Assembly (NCBI GenBank): GCA_019635635.1
Contig: JAHBZB010000002.1
Location: 1,048,771-1,112,770 of the forward strand
Origin: Xanthobacteraceae bacterium
Lineage (GTDB): Bacteria > Pseudomonadota > Alphaproteobacteria > Rhizobiales > Xanthobacteraceae
Direction: 5' to 3'
Length of the DNA: 64,000 nt
In this document: piece by piece, positions 38,574-48,591 of the stretch
How the letters are laid out: every line of letters starts with the position of its first letter
Position numbering within the stretch: the stretch's first letter is position 1
Notes under the pieces: generated by a model
Seen by the model: only the letters and a program-made list of their open reading frames with translations
The model's database searches: none
What the model was told of the DNA's origin: nothing
Program-made: the position numbers and the translations under genes

Positions 38574-40048
38574 GCGCTAAGCGCCGCCCTAACCGCTGCG
38601 ACCTCGCTTTCGCTCGCGGCAATCCCGAGCTTGGTCCTGCGCCAGAGTACGTCTTCCGCGGTCTTCGCCCATTCCTGCGCGCGCAGATAATCAAGTTCGC
38701 GGCGATACAGATCGCCGACAAGACGCTCGCCGAGATCTTCCAGCCGCTTTGCGTCGCCGAGCATGTTGATCGCGCGGCGGCCATAGGCATGCGCGATCCG
38801 GTTCGCGGTCGCCGCCGGAAGATAAGCATGATCGCGCGCAAGGTCGGCGAGCAGTCCGTCGAAGCCGCCCTGCCCCAGATCGCCGCCCGGAAGCGGCTCA
38901 TCGGCGGTCCAGGCCGGACGCATCGCAAACCAGTGCGCGAGCCGATTGACGACATCCTCGCTCATGGCGCGAAAGGCCGTGAGCTTGCCGCCGATCAGCG
39001 ACAACAGCGGCGCTTCGCCGTAACTTCCGTCACCGACGATTTCGTATTCGCGGGAAACTTTGGAGGCCGAACCTTTACCGTCGTCGATCAAGGGCCTGAC
39101 GCCCGCGAAGGTCCAGACCACGCGCGAGGGCTCGACGCTCGCGCGGAAAAACTTTCCGGCGATCGCGCAGAGGTAGCGGATTTCCTCGGCACTCGCGCTG
39201 ACATGACCCGGATCGCCGGTGACTTCGACGTCGGTCGTGCCGATCAGCGTGTATTTGGTTCCGAAGGGAATCGCGAAGACGATGCGGCCATCGCTATTCT
39301 GCAAGACATAAGCCCGGTCATGCTCATAGAGCCGGGGATAGACGATGTGGCTGCCCTTCACGAGCCGCATCTTCACCTGCGAATCCGATTTCACGATCGC
39401 GTCCAGCACATGACCGGCCCAGGGACCGGCGGCATTCACGAGCGCGCGGGCATGGATCGTTTCGCGCGCGGCACCTTCGGCCAGCACCAATTCCCAATGC
39501 TTGCCCGCGCGGCGCGCGGAAACAACGCGCGTTCGCGTGCGGATCTCGGCGCCCCGCTCGCGCGCGTCTATTGCGTTCGCGATCACGAGCCTCGCGTCGT
39601 CGGTGACGCCATCGGAATATTCAAAGCCGTAGCCACCCGCGTTACGCAGCGGCGCGCCCGCCGGATCGTCGGCAAGATCGAGCACGCGCGAACGCGGCAG
39701 GATCGAGCGGCCGGAGAGAATGTCATAGAGCTTGATGCCGATCCGAATGATCCACGCCGGGCGCATGGACGGCACATGCGGGATCACGAAACGCATCGGC
39801 CGGCAGAGATGCGGCGCGTTCTTCAGGAGAAGTTCGCGTTCGTGCAGTGCCTCGCGTACCAGCCGGAAATCATAGTTTTCGAGATAGCGGATGCCGCCGT
39901 GGATCAGCTTCGAGCTCGCCGACGAGGTGCCGGAGGCGAGATCGTTCTGCTCGAGGAGCAACACGGAAAGCCCACGGCCCGCGGCGTCCCGCGCGATCCC
40001 GCAGCCATTGATGCCGCCGCCGATGATCGCGACGTCGTATTCCTTCAT
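38570..40048 (-). CDS. glpD: Glycerol-3-phosphate dehydrogenase
   Basis: Membrane-associated FAD enzyme passing electrons from glycerol-3-phosphate to ubiquinone. 492 aa from the ATG at 40048. FAD-binding DVAIIGGGINGCGIARDAAGRGLSV, then SKLIHGGIRYLE and a C-terminal DAO_C domain with DLGQGGFDGLLADLAR. FGTKYTLIGTTDVEVTGDPGHVSAS is also conserved. No glpK, glpR or glpF is nearby. Overlaps the tetR stop tail to tail by 4 bp. Confidence 0.94.
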   Translation of the reverse strand: MKEYDVAIIGGGINGCGIARDAAGRGLSVLLLEQNDLASGTSSASSKLIHGGIRYLENYDFRLVREALHERELLLKNAPHLCRPMRFVIPHVPSMRPAWIIRIGIKLYDILSGRSILPRSRVLDLADDPAGAPLRNAGGYGFEYSDGVTDDARLVIANAIDARERGAEIRTRTRVVSARRAGKHWELVLAEGAARETIHARALVNAAGPWAGHVLDAIVKSDSQVKMRLVKGSHIVYPRLYEHDRAYVLQNSDGRIVFAIPFGTKYTLIGTTDVEVTGDPGHVSASAEEIRYLCAIAGKFFRASVEPSRVVWTFAGVRPLIDDGKGSASKVSREYEIVGDGSYGEAPLLSLIGGKLTAFRAMSEDVVNRLAHWFAMRPAWTADEPLPGGDLGQGGFDGLLADLARDHAYLPAATANRIAHAYGRRAINMLGDAKRLEDLGERLVGDLYRRELDYLRAQEWAKTAEDVLWRRTKLGIAASESEVAAVRAALSA

Positions 40049-40063
40049 GCGCAAGCGATTCCG

Positions 40064-40086
40064 TCCTGTATTCTTACACTACAGGA
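40064..40086. promoter_or_regulatory. Inverted repeat upstream of glpD
   Basis: TCCTGTA (40064-40070) and TACAGGA (40080-40086) form a 7-bp inverted repeat with a 9-nt spacer, 16 bp before the glpD start and 39 bp after the pcaF stop. It could be an operator for glpD or a weak hairpin. No known regulator is assigned. Confidence 0.4.
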
Positions 40087-40124
40087 TCGCGTGTGAACGT
40101 GACGAAAAATCGAAAGCGCGCCGA

Positions 40125-41339
<1,215 letters not shown>

Positions 41340-41350
41340 CGGTGTTCTCC

Positions 41351-42127
41351 TTACGCGTTGCCGCCGTGAGCGGCCTTGGTGCGTGCGTGCAATTCGCGCA
41401 GAACTTTCAGTTCGGTTTCGTTCGGCGGCGTCGTCTCGCCGGCGCCGGCTGCGAACTTGACCTGCCAGCCGGTCGCGGCGATCACCTGCTCCTTCGTGAC
41501 GCCGGGATGCAGCGAAACGACGGTCAGCTCTTTCGTCGTCTCGTCCGGTTCCATAACGCAAAGATCGGTGATGACTTTCGTCGGACCCTTGGTGGTGACA
41601 CCGAGTTTCTTGCGGCTGTCGCCGCCTTCGCCGTGGCCCAGCGAAGTGAAGAAGTCGATCTTCTCGACGAAGGCGCGCTTGGAATGCGCCATGGTGATGA
41701 AAATCTGGCCGCAGCTGGTTGCGATCTCCGGCGCGCCGCCGCCGCCCGGCAGCCGCACGCTCGGCTTCTCGTAAGGGCCGACGACGGTGGTGTTGAGGTT
41801 CGCATAGCGGTCGATCTGTGCGCCGCCGAGAAAGCCCGTGGTGATGCGGCCACCCTGCAACCAGTAGCGGAACATTTCCGGCACCGGCACGGTGGTCAGC
41901 GCGGTTTCGCAAAGCTCGCCGTCGCCGATCGAAAGCGGCAGCACATTCGGGCGCGTTTCGATCGTGCCCGACTCATAAATAAGGACGATGTCGGGGGCGT
42001 GCGTCTGGCGCGCGAGGTTGCAGGCGGCCGAAGGCGCGCCGATGCCGACGAAGCAGACGTCTTCGTTCGTCAGCGCGCGGGCCGCGGCGACGGTCATCAT
42101 TTCGTTGGGGGTGAAATTCTGGCTCAT
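41351..42127 (-). CDS. 3-oxoadipate CoA-transferase beta subunit (CatJ type)
   Basis: 258 aa, family I CoA-transferase. FTPNEMMTVAAARALTNEDVCFVGIGAPSAACNLAR opens it and the catalytic-site region is IYESGTIETRPN (Glu). The subunit is longer than classical PcaJ (about 215 aa) and resembles CatJ of the catechol branch in Pseudomonas and glutaconate CoA-transferase B. Activates 3-oxoadipate with succinyl-CoA for the thiolase that follows 11 bp downstream. Confidence 0.88.
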   Translation of the reverse strand: MSQNFTPNEMMTVAAARALTNEDVCFVGIGAPSAACNLARQTHAPDIVLIYESGTIETRPNVLPLSIGDGELCETALTTVPVPEMFRYWLQGGRITTGFLGGAQIDRYANLNTTVVGPYEKPSVRLPGGGGAPEIATSCGQIFITMAHSKRAFVEKIDFFTSLGHGEGGDSRKKLGVTTKGPTKVITDLCVMEPDETTKELTVVSLHPGVTKEQVIAATGWQVKFAAGAGETTPPNETELKVLRELHARTKAAHGGNA

Positions 42128-42137
42128 GACTTTCCCC

Positions 42138-42986
42138 TCACGCCGCTTTCTTCGCGTGGACCGCGAAAACTTCGGGACCCTTCTTCAGGACGTTTTCGTC
42201 CATCCAGGCGAGGAAGGTATCGCGGTCGCGCGCGATCTCGTCCCAGGCTTTATAGAAGGCGTTATCGCGCTTGTAGTAACCTTGCGCGTAGGAAGGATGC
42301 GCGCCGCCCGGGACTGCAACGACGGCCTTCACGGTCCAGCTCGGCAGCACCACCGAATTCGGCGACGGCGGGTTCAATTCGTCCACGATTTCCTCGACGG
42401 TGACGACCGAGCGCTTTGCCGCGAGCACCGCTTCCTTCTGCACGCCAACGATCCCTTCGAGCAGGACATTGCCTTTCCGATCCGCCTTTTGCGCGTGGAT
42501 GATCGCGACATCAAGCTTCACCGAGGGAACGGTCGCGAGCTTCTCGCCGGTATAAGGGCAGGTCACTTCTTTAATGGTGTGATTTACGCGCGGCAGTTCC
42601 GCTCCGCGGTAGCCGCGAAACACCGCGAATGGCAGGCCTGCGGCGGCCGCATCGTATGCGTTCGCCATCGCCGCATGCGAATGCTCGACGATCTCGAGTT
42701 TGTTCGGCCAGCCGTTCTGATAGGCGTCGCGGAAACGATGCAGCGAACCGACGCCGGGATTGCCGCCCCAGGAGAATGTCATCCGCTCGGCACAGCCCAT
42801 GCCGATCAACTGATCGTAGATCAAATCCGGCGTCATGCGGATCAGCGACAGGCGCTTCTTTCTTTGCCGGATAATTTCATGCCCGGCCGCGAAGGGAATG
42901 AGATGGGTGAAGCCTTCCATCGCGACGGCGTCGCCGTCCTTCACGTTCGCTTCGATCGCTTCGGAAAGTTTCAGAAATTGGGCCAT
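42138..42986 (-). CDS. 3-oxoadipate CoA-transferase alpha subunit (CatI type)
   Basis: 282 aa. GDAVAMEGFTHLIPFAAGHEIIRQRKK, RMTPDLIYDQLIGMGCAERMTFSWGGNPGVGS and ADRKGNVLLEGIVGVQKEA are typical of the CatI/GctA-like alpha subunit. The ATG at 42986 was taken over a TTG one codon upstream. Together with the beta subunit and thiolase it forms a three-gene unit. Glutaconate as substrate cannot be ruled out, but the adjacent pcaF argues for 3-oxoadipate. Confidence 0.88.
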   Translation of the reverse strand: MAQFLKLSEAIEANVKDGDAVAMEGFTHLIPFAAGHEIIRQRKKRLSLIRMTPDLIYDQLIGMGCAERMTFSWGGNPGVGSLHRFRDAYQNGWPNKLEIVEHSHAAMANAYDAAAAGLPFAVFRGYRGAELPRVNHTIKEVTCPYTGEKLATVPSVKLDVAIIHAQKADRKGNVLLEGIVGVQKEAVLAAKRSVVTVEEIVDELNPPSPNSVVLPSWTVKAVVAVPGGAHPSYAQGYYKRDNAFYKAWDEIARDRDTFLAWMDENVLKKGPEVFAVHAKKAA

Positions 42987-43061
42987 CAACGCACCGTTTC
43001 GCGGAAAAATTTAGCGCGCGAAACTAGGGCGGGTGCCAACCATCGTCAAGGAACGGACGGA

Positions 43062-43095
43062 AAAGCGGGCAAGCGTTCCAGCGCTTGCCCGCTTT
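43062..43095. terminator. Strong terminator between liv operon and pca genes
   Basis: A perfect 14-bp stem (AAAGCGGGCAAGCG at 43062-43075 with its complement at 43082-43095) and a 6-nt loop, 14 bp after the livM stop. The stem ends in AAA/TTT on both sides, so it could work in either direction. It closes the liv operon. Confidence 0.8.
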
Positions 43096-43108
43096 ATTCC
43101 AGCGACCG

Positions 43109-44176
43109 CTAGAGGCGGATACGGAAGAAGTTCGCGATCTCGCCGACGATGCCGCGGCGGAACAGGAGCACGCAGATCACGAAAATCGCGCCCTGAATCA
43201 CCGGCACCCACTGCCCCGGCTGCATCGCGAGCGTGAAGCCGAAGATATGGAGCGTGATGTCGCCGGCGGACGCGAGATAGTTCTGCATCGTGATGATGAT
43301 CGAGGCGCCAAGCGCAGGCCCGAACACGGTGCCGAGCCCGCCGAGCAGCGTCATCAGCACGACCTCGCCCGACATCGGCCAGTCGACGTCGGTGAGCGAC
43401 GCGAGTTGAAACACGATGGCCTTGGTCGAGCCGGCAACCCCGGTCAGCGTCGCCGAAAGCACGAAGGCGGCGAGCTTGTAGCGCTCGGTCTTGTAGCCTA
43501 GCGAAATCGCGCGCGGTTCGTTTTCGCGGATCGCTTTCAGCACTTCGCCGAACGGCGAATAGATGATGCGATAGATCAGCAGGAAGCAGACCACGAAGAT
43601 CACAAAGACCGTGAAATACATGGTCATGATATTGGAAAGATCGAACACGCCGAACAACACGCCGCGCGGAACGCCCTGAATGCCGTCTTCGCCGCCGGTG
43701 AAAGGTGCCTGCAATGCGAAGAAGAACATCATCTGCGCGAGTGCCAACGTCACCATCGCAAAATAAATGCCCTGACGGCGGATGGCGAGCGAGCCTGCGA
43801 TCAAACCGAACAGCGCGGCGACCGCCGTGCCGCCGAGAATGGCAAGCTCCGGCGGCAAGGGCGGCAGCGGAATCACGATCCAGTGCCCGCTCCAGTACGG
43901 AATCGAAATCTTTCCGACCTTCGCAAGGTGGGCTGCGACATAGCTCGACCAGCCGAAGAACAGCGCATGCCCGAACGACAACAGGCCGACATAACCGATC
44001 AGCAAATTGAAGGCGCAGGCGAACAGCGCGAAGCAAAGCACCTTCATCAGGAAAACCGGATAGATGAAAAGCGGCGCCACGATCAGGAACGACACCATCA
44101 GCACGAAGGCGATCAGTTCGCTCCACGAAACCTGCGTGGGTGCGGACGCCGGCAATGATTTGGTTTCGACCGCCAT
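43109..44176 (-). CDS. livM: Branched-chain amino acid-type ABC permease LivM
   Basis: 355 aa with a short cytoplasmic N-terminus and about ten helices. LLIGYVGLLSFGHALFFGWSSYVAAHL, AIRRQGIYFAMVTLALAQMMFF, RAIRENEPRAISLGYKTERYKLAAFVLSATLTGVAGS (the ATPase-contact loop) and MTLLGGLGTVFGPALGA are LivM signatures. Second permease; 1 bp after livH. Cargo may be amino acids or, given the neighbours, aromatic acids. Confidence 0.93.
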   Translation of the reverse strand: MAVETKSLPASAPTQVSWSELIAFVLMVSFLIVAPLFIYPVFLMKVLCFALFACAFNLLIGYVGLLSFGHALFFGWSSYVAAHLAKVGKISIPYWSGHWIVIPLPPLPPELAILGGTAVAALFGLIAGSLAIRRQGIYFAMVTLALAQMMFFFALQAPFTGGEDGIQGVPRGVLFGVFDLSNIMTMYFTVFVIFVVCFLLIYRIIYSPFGEVLKAIRENEPRAISLGYKTERYKLAAFVLSATLTGVAGSTKAIVFQLASLTDVDWPMSGEVVLMTLLGGLGTVFGPALGASIIITMQNYLASAGDITLHIFGFTLAMQPGQWVPVIQGAIFVICVLLFRRGIVGEIANFFRIRL

Positions 44177-44177
44177 C

Positions 44178-45068
44178 TTATGTCGTCCGTCCGAACAGTC
44201 CCGCCGGGCGCGTCAGAAGCACGATCACCATGATGACGAAGATCACGGTGTTCGACGCCTGCGGGAAAAATACCTTGGTAAGCCCCTCGATGATGCCGAG
44301 CGAGAAGCCGGTGACGATCGCGCCCATGATCGAGCCCATGCCGCCGATCACAACCACCGCGAACACGACGATGATCAGGCTCGCACCCATCTGCGGGCTG
44401 ACGTTATAGATCGGTGCCGCCATCACGCCCGCGAGTGCGGCAAGGCCCACGCCGAAGCCGTAAGTGAGCGTGATCATGCGCGGCACGTTGATGCCGAAGG
44501 CGCGCACCAGCGTCGGATTTTCGGTCGCGGCGCGCAGATACGCGCCAAGCCGCGTTTTCTCGATCATGAACCAGGTGAGCAGGCAGACCGTGAGCGAGCA
44601 GATCACGACCCAGGCGCGATATTTCGGCAGATACATGAAGCCGAGATTATAGCCGCCGGTCAGCAGTTGCGGTGGGCTATAGGGAATGCCGGACGAGCCG
44701 AAATAGCGGCGGAAGATGCCTTCGAGGATCAGCGCGATACCGAAGGTGAGCAGCAAGCCGTAAAGATGATCGAGCTTGTAGAGATGCTTCAGGAACAATC
44801 GCTCCAGCACGATGCCGAAGGCGCCGACAACGATCGGCGCGATGATGAGTGCAAGCCAGTAATTGATGCCGGCGAATTGCAGCAGGAAATAAGCGCAGAA
44901 GGCGCCGAGCATGTACTGCGCGCCGTGCGCGAAATTGATGATGTTCAGCATGCCGAAAATCACGGCGAGGCCGAGACTGAGCAGCGCGTAGAACGAGCCG
45001 TTGATCAGCCCGAGAAGGAGCTGCCCGAACAACGCCTGCGGCGGTACGCCGAGAAGATCGAAAATCAT
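44178..45068 (-). CDS. livH: Branched-chain amino acid-type ABC permease LivH
   Basis: 296 aa, eight or more helices. LLGLINGSFYALLSLGLAVIFGMLNIINFAHGAQYMLGAF is the LivH N-terminal signature; RAATENPTLVRAFGINVPRMITLTYGFGVGLAALAGVMAAPI is the ATPase-contact region, and VIGGMGSIMGAIVTGFSLG closes it. I took the ATG at 45068, just after the GC-rich hairpin. Pairs with livM. Confidence 0.93.
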   Translation of the reverse strand: MIFDLLGVPPQALFGQLLLGLINGSFYALLSLGLAVIFGMLNIINFAHGAQYMLGAFCAYFLLQFAGINYWLALIIAPIVVGAFGIVLERLFLKHLYKLDHLYGLLLTFGIALILEGIFRRYFGSSGIPYSPPQLLTGGYNLGFMYLPKYRAWVVICSLTVCLLTWFMIEKTRLGAYLRAATENPTLVRAFGINVPRMITLTYGFGVGLAALAGVMAAPIYNVSPQMGASLIIVVFAVVVIGGMGSIMGAIVTGFSLGIIEGLTKVFFPQASNTVIFVIMVIVLLTRPAGLFGRTT

Positions 45069-45084
45069 GTGCTGGCTCCGGAGC

Positions 45085-45112
45085 AAGGGGCGGGCGTTTC
45101 AGCCCGCCCCTT
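45085..45112. repeat. GC-rich hairpin between binding protein and permease genes
   Basis: An 11-bp perfect stem (AAGGGGCGGGC, loop of 6, GCCCGCCCCTT) between livK and livH. No T-run follows in the direction of transcription. Hairpins at this place in ABC operons commonly protect the 5' mRNA so that the binding protein is made in excess; that role is inferred. Confidence 0.65.
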
Positions 45113-45127
45113 TTCCGACAGGTTGGA

Positions 45128-46336
45128 TCAGCCCTTGACGAGCGGGCAGTTGCCTTCGTTCAGAGGACGGAACGCTTCGGCGGCGGGAATCGTCGCACGG
45201 AGCTTGTAGTAGTCCCACGGACCCTTCGACTCGTCGGGCTTCTTCACCTCGAAGAGATACATGTCGTGGATGTGGCGGCCGTCGACACGGATCGTGCCCT
45301 TGCCGAACAGCGGATCCTCGGTCGGCATTTCCTTCATCTTCGCGACCACGGCCTTGCCGTCATCGCTCTTCAGCGCCTGCACCGCTTTCAGGTAGTGCAG
45401 CACGGAAGCGTAAACGCCCGCGTGGATCATGGTCGGGTACTTGCCGCCGTTCTGCGCGGCAAAGCGCTTGGCGAAGGCGCGGTTCGCGTCGTTCATGTCC
45501 CAGTACCACGCTTCGGTGAAGATCAGGCCTTGCGCAGTCTTCAGGCCGAGCGCGTGCACGTCGGTCAGGAACACGAGGAGACCCGCGAGATTCTGGCCGC
45601 CGGAGACGATGCCGAATTCGGAAGCCTGCTTGATCGAGTTGATGGTGTCGCCGCCGGCGTTGGCGAGACCGACGATCTGCGCCTTCGATGCCTGCGCCTG
45701 CAACAGGAAGGACGAGAAGTCCTGCGTGTTCAGCGGATGACGGACCGAGCCGACGACCTTGCCGCCGTTCTTGTTGATGACGGCGGTGGTGTCGCGCTCG
45801 AGCGCGTGGCCGAAGGCGTAGTCGGCGGTCAGGAAGAACCAGGTCTTGCCGCCGGTCTTCACGATCGCGTTGCCGGTGCCGTTGGCGAGCGCCCAGGTGT
45901 CGTAGGTCCAGTGGATGTTGTTCGGCGTGCACTTCGCGCCGGTGAGATCCGACGAGGCCGGGCCGTTGGCGAGGAACACCTTATTCTTGTCGCGGACCAC
46001 TTCGGCAACCGCAAGCGCGACGCCGGAGTTCGGCACGTCGACGATCACGTCGACCTTCTCGGTGTCGATCCAGGTACGCGCCAGGTTCGAGCCGATGTCG
46101 GCCTTGTTCTGGTGGTCGCCGCCGATGATTTCGACGTTGAGGCCCTTGCCCTTGGCGTCGAAGTCCTCGACCGCGAGACGCGCGGCGAGCACCGAGCCCG
46201 GGCCGCCGAGGTCGGCATAAAGACCGGACATGTCGGAGAGCACGCCGATCTTGATCAGGTTGTCGGAAATCTGCCCGTAGGCAGTGCCGGCGGACAATAC
46301 CGCGGCGGAGACGATCGCAGTTCGTAGCAGTTTCAT
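45128..46336 (-). CDS. ABC transporter periplasmic substrate-binding protein (LivJ/K family)
   Basis: 402 aa with a signal peptide (residues 1-21, cleavage TAYGQ). Type I periplasmic fold: IKIGVLSDMSGLYADLGGPGSVLAARLAVEDF, ADIGSNLARTWIDTEKVDVIVDVPNSGVALAVAEVVRDK, and HPLNTQDFSSFLLQAQASKAQIVGLANAGGDTINSIKQA. Many members of this subgroup in rhizobia bind aromatic or dicarboxylic compounds rather than leucine; this cannot be settled here. Confidence 0.9.
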   Translation of the reverse strand: MKLLRTAIVSAAVLSAGTAYGQISDNLIKIGVLSDMSGLYADLGGPGSVLAARLAVEDFDAKGKGLNVEIIGGDHQNKADIGSNLARTWIDTEKVDVIVDVPNSGVALAVAEVVRDKNKVFLANGPASSDLTGAKCTPNNIHWTYDTWALANGTGNAIVKTGGKTWFFLTADYAFGHALERDTTAVINKNGGKVVGSVRHPLNTQDFSSFLLQAQASKAQIVGLANAGGDTINSIKQASEFGIVSGGQNLAGLLVFLTDVHALGLKTAQGLIFTEAWYWDMNDANRAFAKRFAAQNGGKYPTMIHAGVYASVLHYLKAVQALKSDDGKAVVAKMKEMPTEDPLFGKGTIRVDGRHIHDMYLFEVKKPDESKGPWDYYKLRATIPAAEAFRPLNEGNCPLVKG

Positions 46337-46384
46337 TCTCTTACCTCCCGTAATTCGGAGTCCATTTTCGGATCTCCGTCTTTC

Positions 46385-47101
46385 CTAGACACCCAGATAT
46401 TCATGCAGCGTGTCGAGTTTCTTGCTCAGTTCGGAATTGGCGAACTGTTCCACGATTTTTCCGTGTTCCATGATGTAGTAACGATCCGCGACCGTGGACG
46501 CGAAGCGGAAATTCTGTTCGACCAGCAGGATCGTGAAGCCCTGCTCTTTGAGCTTCCGGATGGTGTTGCCGATCTGCTGAATGATGACGGGCGCCAAGCC
46601 CTCGGTCGGCTCGTCAAGCAACAGAAGCCGCGCGCCGGTGCGCAGGATGCGGCCGATCGCGAGCATCTGCTGTTCGCCGCCGGATAGTTTGGTGCCCTGG
46701 CTTCTCAGGCGCTCGCGCAGATTCGGAAACAGATCGAAAATCTGTTCACGCGACAGCCCGCCCGCGCGCACCTGCGGCGGCAGCATCAGGTTTTCCTCGA
46801 CATCGAGGGAGGCGAAGATGCCGCGCTCCTCGGGACAGAAGGCAATGCCCGCACGCGCAATCGCGTTGGAAGAGGCGTTGATGAGTTCGCGGCCTTCGAA
46901 GCGCACCGAGCCAGTACGCTTGCCGACGATGCCCATAACGGATTTCAGTGTCGTGGTCTTGCCCGCGCCGTTACGACCGAGGAGCGTGACCACCTCGCCC
47001 GCGTTCACGTGCAGCGTCGCACCATGAAGAATATGCGACTCGCCGTACCAGGCCTGCAGGTCGCTGATTTCGAGGAGCGAACCGGACGTGCGGTCAAGCA
47101 T
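46385..47101 (-). CDS. livF: Branched-chain amino acid-type ABC ATPase LivF
   Basis: 238 aa. Walker A LLGRNGAGKTTTLKSVMG, signature LSGGEQQMLAIGRIL, Walker B LLLLDEPTEGLAP, followed by ILLVEQNFRFA. GIAFCPEERGIFASLDVEENL is a LivF trait. The ATG at 47101 overlaps the livG stop by 8 bp; a longer ORF would read back through livG. Confidence 0.94.
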   Translation of the reverse strand: MLDRTSGSLLEISDLQAWYGESHILHGATLHVNAGEVVTLLGRNGAGKTTTLKSVMGIVGKRTGSVRFEGRELINASSNAIARAGIAFCPEERGIFASLDVEENLMLPPQVRAGGLSREQIFDLFPNLRERLRSQGTKLSGGEQQMLAIGRILRTGARLLLLDEPTEGLAPVIIQQIGNTIRKLKEQGFTILLVEQNFRFASTVADRYYIMEHGKIVEQFANSELSKKLDTLHEYLGV

Positions 47102-47849
47102 GGCCGGTCCCCATATAGGCTTCGCGCACCTGCGGATTTTCGGAGACCGTCTTGTAGTCGCCTTCGGCAAGCACGCGGCCGCGCGTGAGCACCGTGATCT
47201 TGTTGGAGAGATTGGAGACGACACTCAGGTTATGTTCGACCATCAGGATCGTGCGGTTCTCCGAAACGGTTTTGATCAGCGCCGCGATGCGGTCGATGTC
47301 TTCATGGCCCATGCCGGCGGTCGGCTCGTCGAGCAAGAGCATTTCCGGATCGAGCGCGAGCGTGGTCGCGATTTCGAGCGCGCGTTTGCGGCCATAGGGC
47401 AGTTCGACCGCGAGCGTGTTTTCGAAAGCGGAAAGGCCGACATCGTTGATGAGCGAACGCGCGCGCTCGTTATAGACGTTGAGCACCGACGCCGGACGCC
47501 AGAAATCGAACGAGCCGCCGCGCTTCTTCTGCAAGGCGATGCGGACGTTTTCGAGCACGGTCAGATGCGGAAACACCGCCGAAATCTGGAACGAGCGCAC
47601 AACGCCGCGTTGCGCGATGTCGGCGGGATAAAGATGCGTGATGTCCTCGCCGTTATATTTGATCTTGCCGCGCGTCGGCGTGAGGAACTTCGTCAGCAGA
47701 TTGAAGCAGGTCGTCTTGCCCGCACCGTTCGGGCCGATGAGCGCGTGAATCGTGCCGCGCTCGACCTTGAGATTCACATCGCTGACGGCGACGAAGCCTG
47801 CGAATTCCTTCGTCAGATTTTCGGTTTCAAGAACGTATTTGCCACTCAT
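47094..47849 (-). CDS. livG: Branched-chain amino acid-type ABC ATPase LivG
   Basis: 251 aa. Walker A LIGPNGAGKTTCFNLLTKFL, RGVVRSFQISAVFPHLTVLENV, PYGRKRALEIATTLALDPEMLLLDEPTAGM. The ABC signature is atypical (LPYGRKRALEIA instead of LSGGQ), which is normal for LivG. First gene of the operon G-F-K-H-M, behind a probable promoter at 48078-48106. Confidence 0.94.
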   Translation of the reverse strand: MSGKYVLETENLTKEFAGFVAVSDVNLKVERGTIHALIGPNGAGKTTCFNLLTKFLTPTRGKIKYNGEDITHLYPADIAQRGVVRSFQISAVFPHLTVLENVRIALQKKRGGSFDFWRPASVLNVYNERARSLINDVGLSAFENTLAVELPYGRKRALEIATTLALDPEMLLLDEPTAGMGHEDIDRIAALIKTVSENRTILMVEHNLSVVSNLSNKITVLTRGRVLAEGDYKTVSENPQVREAYMGTGHA

Positions 47850-48077
47850 ACGCCGATCGCACCCAACCCCGAGACTTACCTACGTTTCGCTTCCCCGTGC
47901 CTCCAGCGCATTATCCGCGCGACTTCCGCGAATGCTGCGCTCGATGCCTACTTTTTCCGGATGATGTGCGGGTACTGTCGCGGCCGCCGATGCGCCTCGA
48001 ACTTCCCGACGTTCTCCCGAATGCAGTCTTCTTGTTGGACCTTTTCCCGTTTTGATGGGACGGATCGGTCACATGCT

Positions 48078-48106
48078 AGAACACGGGTATTTCAGTGTTG
48101 CGTCAA
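48078..48106 (-). promoter_or_regulatory. Probable promoter of the liv operon
   Basis: On the minus strand TTGACG (48106-48101), 17-nt spacer, TGTTCT (48083-48078), with five of six -35 matches but only a weak -10. It points to livG, about 230 bp away. Confidence 0.4.
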
Positions 48107-48132
48107 GCGGTTAAATGACGGGAGCAGCGCGC

Positions 48133-48147
48133 GCTCAAAATTTGAGC
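48133..48147. promoter_or_regulatory. 15-bp palindrome upstream of liv promoter
   Basis: GCTCAAA-A-TTTGAGC, perfect, about 27 bp upstream of the predicted -35 of the liv promoter. An activator or repressor site for the liv operon is a fair guess; no factor is known. Confidence 0.45.
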
Positions 48148-48180
48148 CGTGCGGGAAGCAATTTTCGATGTGTGGGGAAA

Positions 48181-48256
48181 TGGTGCCTAGGGGCGGAATC
48201 GAACCACCGACACTGCGATTTTCAGTCGCATGCTCTACCAACTGAGCTACCTAGGC
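48181..48256 (-). tRNA. tRNA-Phe (GAA)
   Basis: 76 nt including an encoded CCA. Acceptor stem GCCTAGG/CCTAGGC, D-arm AGCTC...GAGC with AGTTGGTAGA loop, anticodon stem TGCGA/TCGCA with loop CTGAAAA (anticodon GAA), T-arm GGTGG-TTCGATT-CCGCC, discriminator A. All stems are complete. Confidence 0.97.
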
Positions 48257-48351
48257 ATCTCGCGAGCGGAGCGAAGCACCCCTCGAAAGCCGCGCGGTTA
48301 TAAGGTCTCGCGTCCGGGCTTGTCCAGCCGGGAAACGCAGCCGCGAAAGGC

Positions 48352-48591
48352 TTAATTCTCTTCGTCTTTCCGGGGCTTAGGCGCTACCGGCTCGCCCCCT
48401 TCGGCGCCGTCCTCCTCTGAATCCTCGGTTCCGGCGATCGCATAGCCGCCGGAGAGCCAGCGGTGCAGATCGATGTCCGCACAGCGCTTGGAGCAGAACG
48501 GGCGAAATTTCTCGGACACCAGACGCCCGCAGATCGGGCAGAGACCGTTGGTGCCGAGTTTGCGCGCATGGCCGTTTCCGTTCTCAGGCAT
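48352..48591 (-). CDS. yacG: DNA gyrase inhibitor YacG (zinc protein)
   Basis: 79 aa. Four zinc cysteines in CPICGRLVSEKFRPFCSKRCADIDLHRW match YacG; the tail is acidic and probably disordered. YacG binds GyrB and blocks DNA binding in E. coli. Here it follows the SDR gene with an 8-bp overlap instead of following maf directly as in many rhizobia. Confidence 0.92.
   Translation of the reverse strand: MPENGNGHARKLGTNGLCPICGRLVSEKFRPFCSKRCADIDLHRWLSGGYAIAGTEDSEEDGAEGGEPVAPKPRKDEEN

Larger units (their letters stand above)
47850..48180. other. Leader and promoter region of the liv operon
   Basis: 331 bp without a convincing gene between livG and tRNA-Phe. It holds a probable minus-strand promoter (48078-48106) giving a leader of about 220 nt and a 15-bp AT-centred palindrome (48133-48147). 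No riboswitch core is recognised. Small ORFs here have shadow-like composition. Confidence 0.4.
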
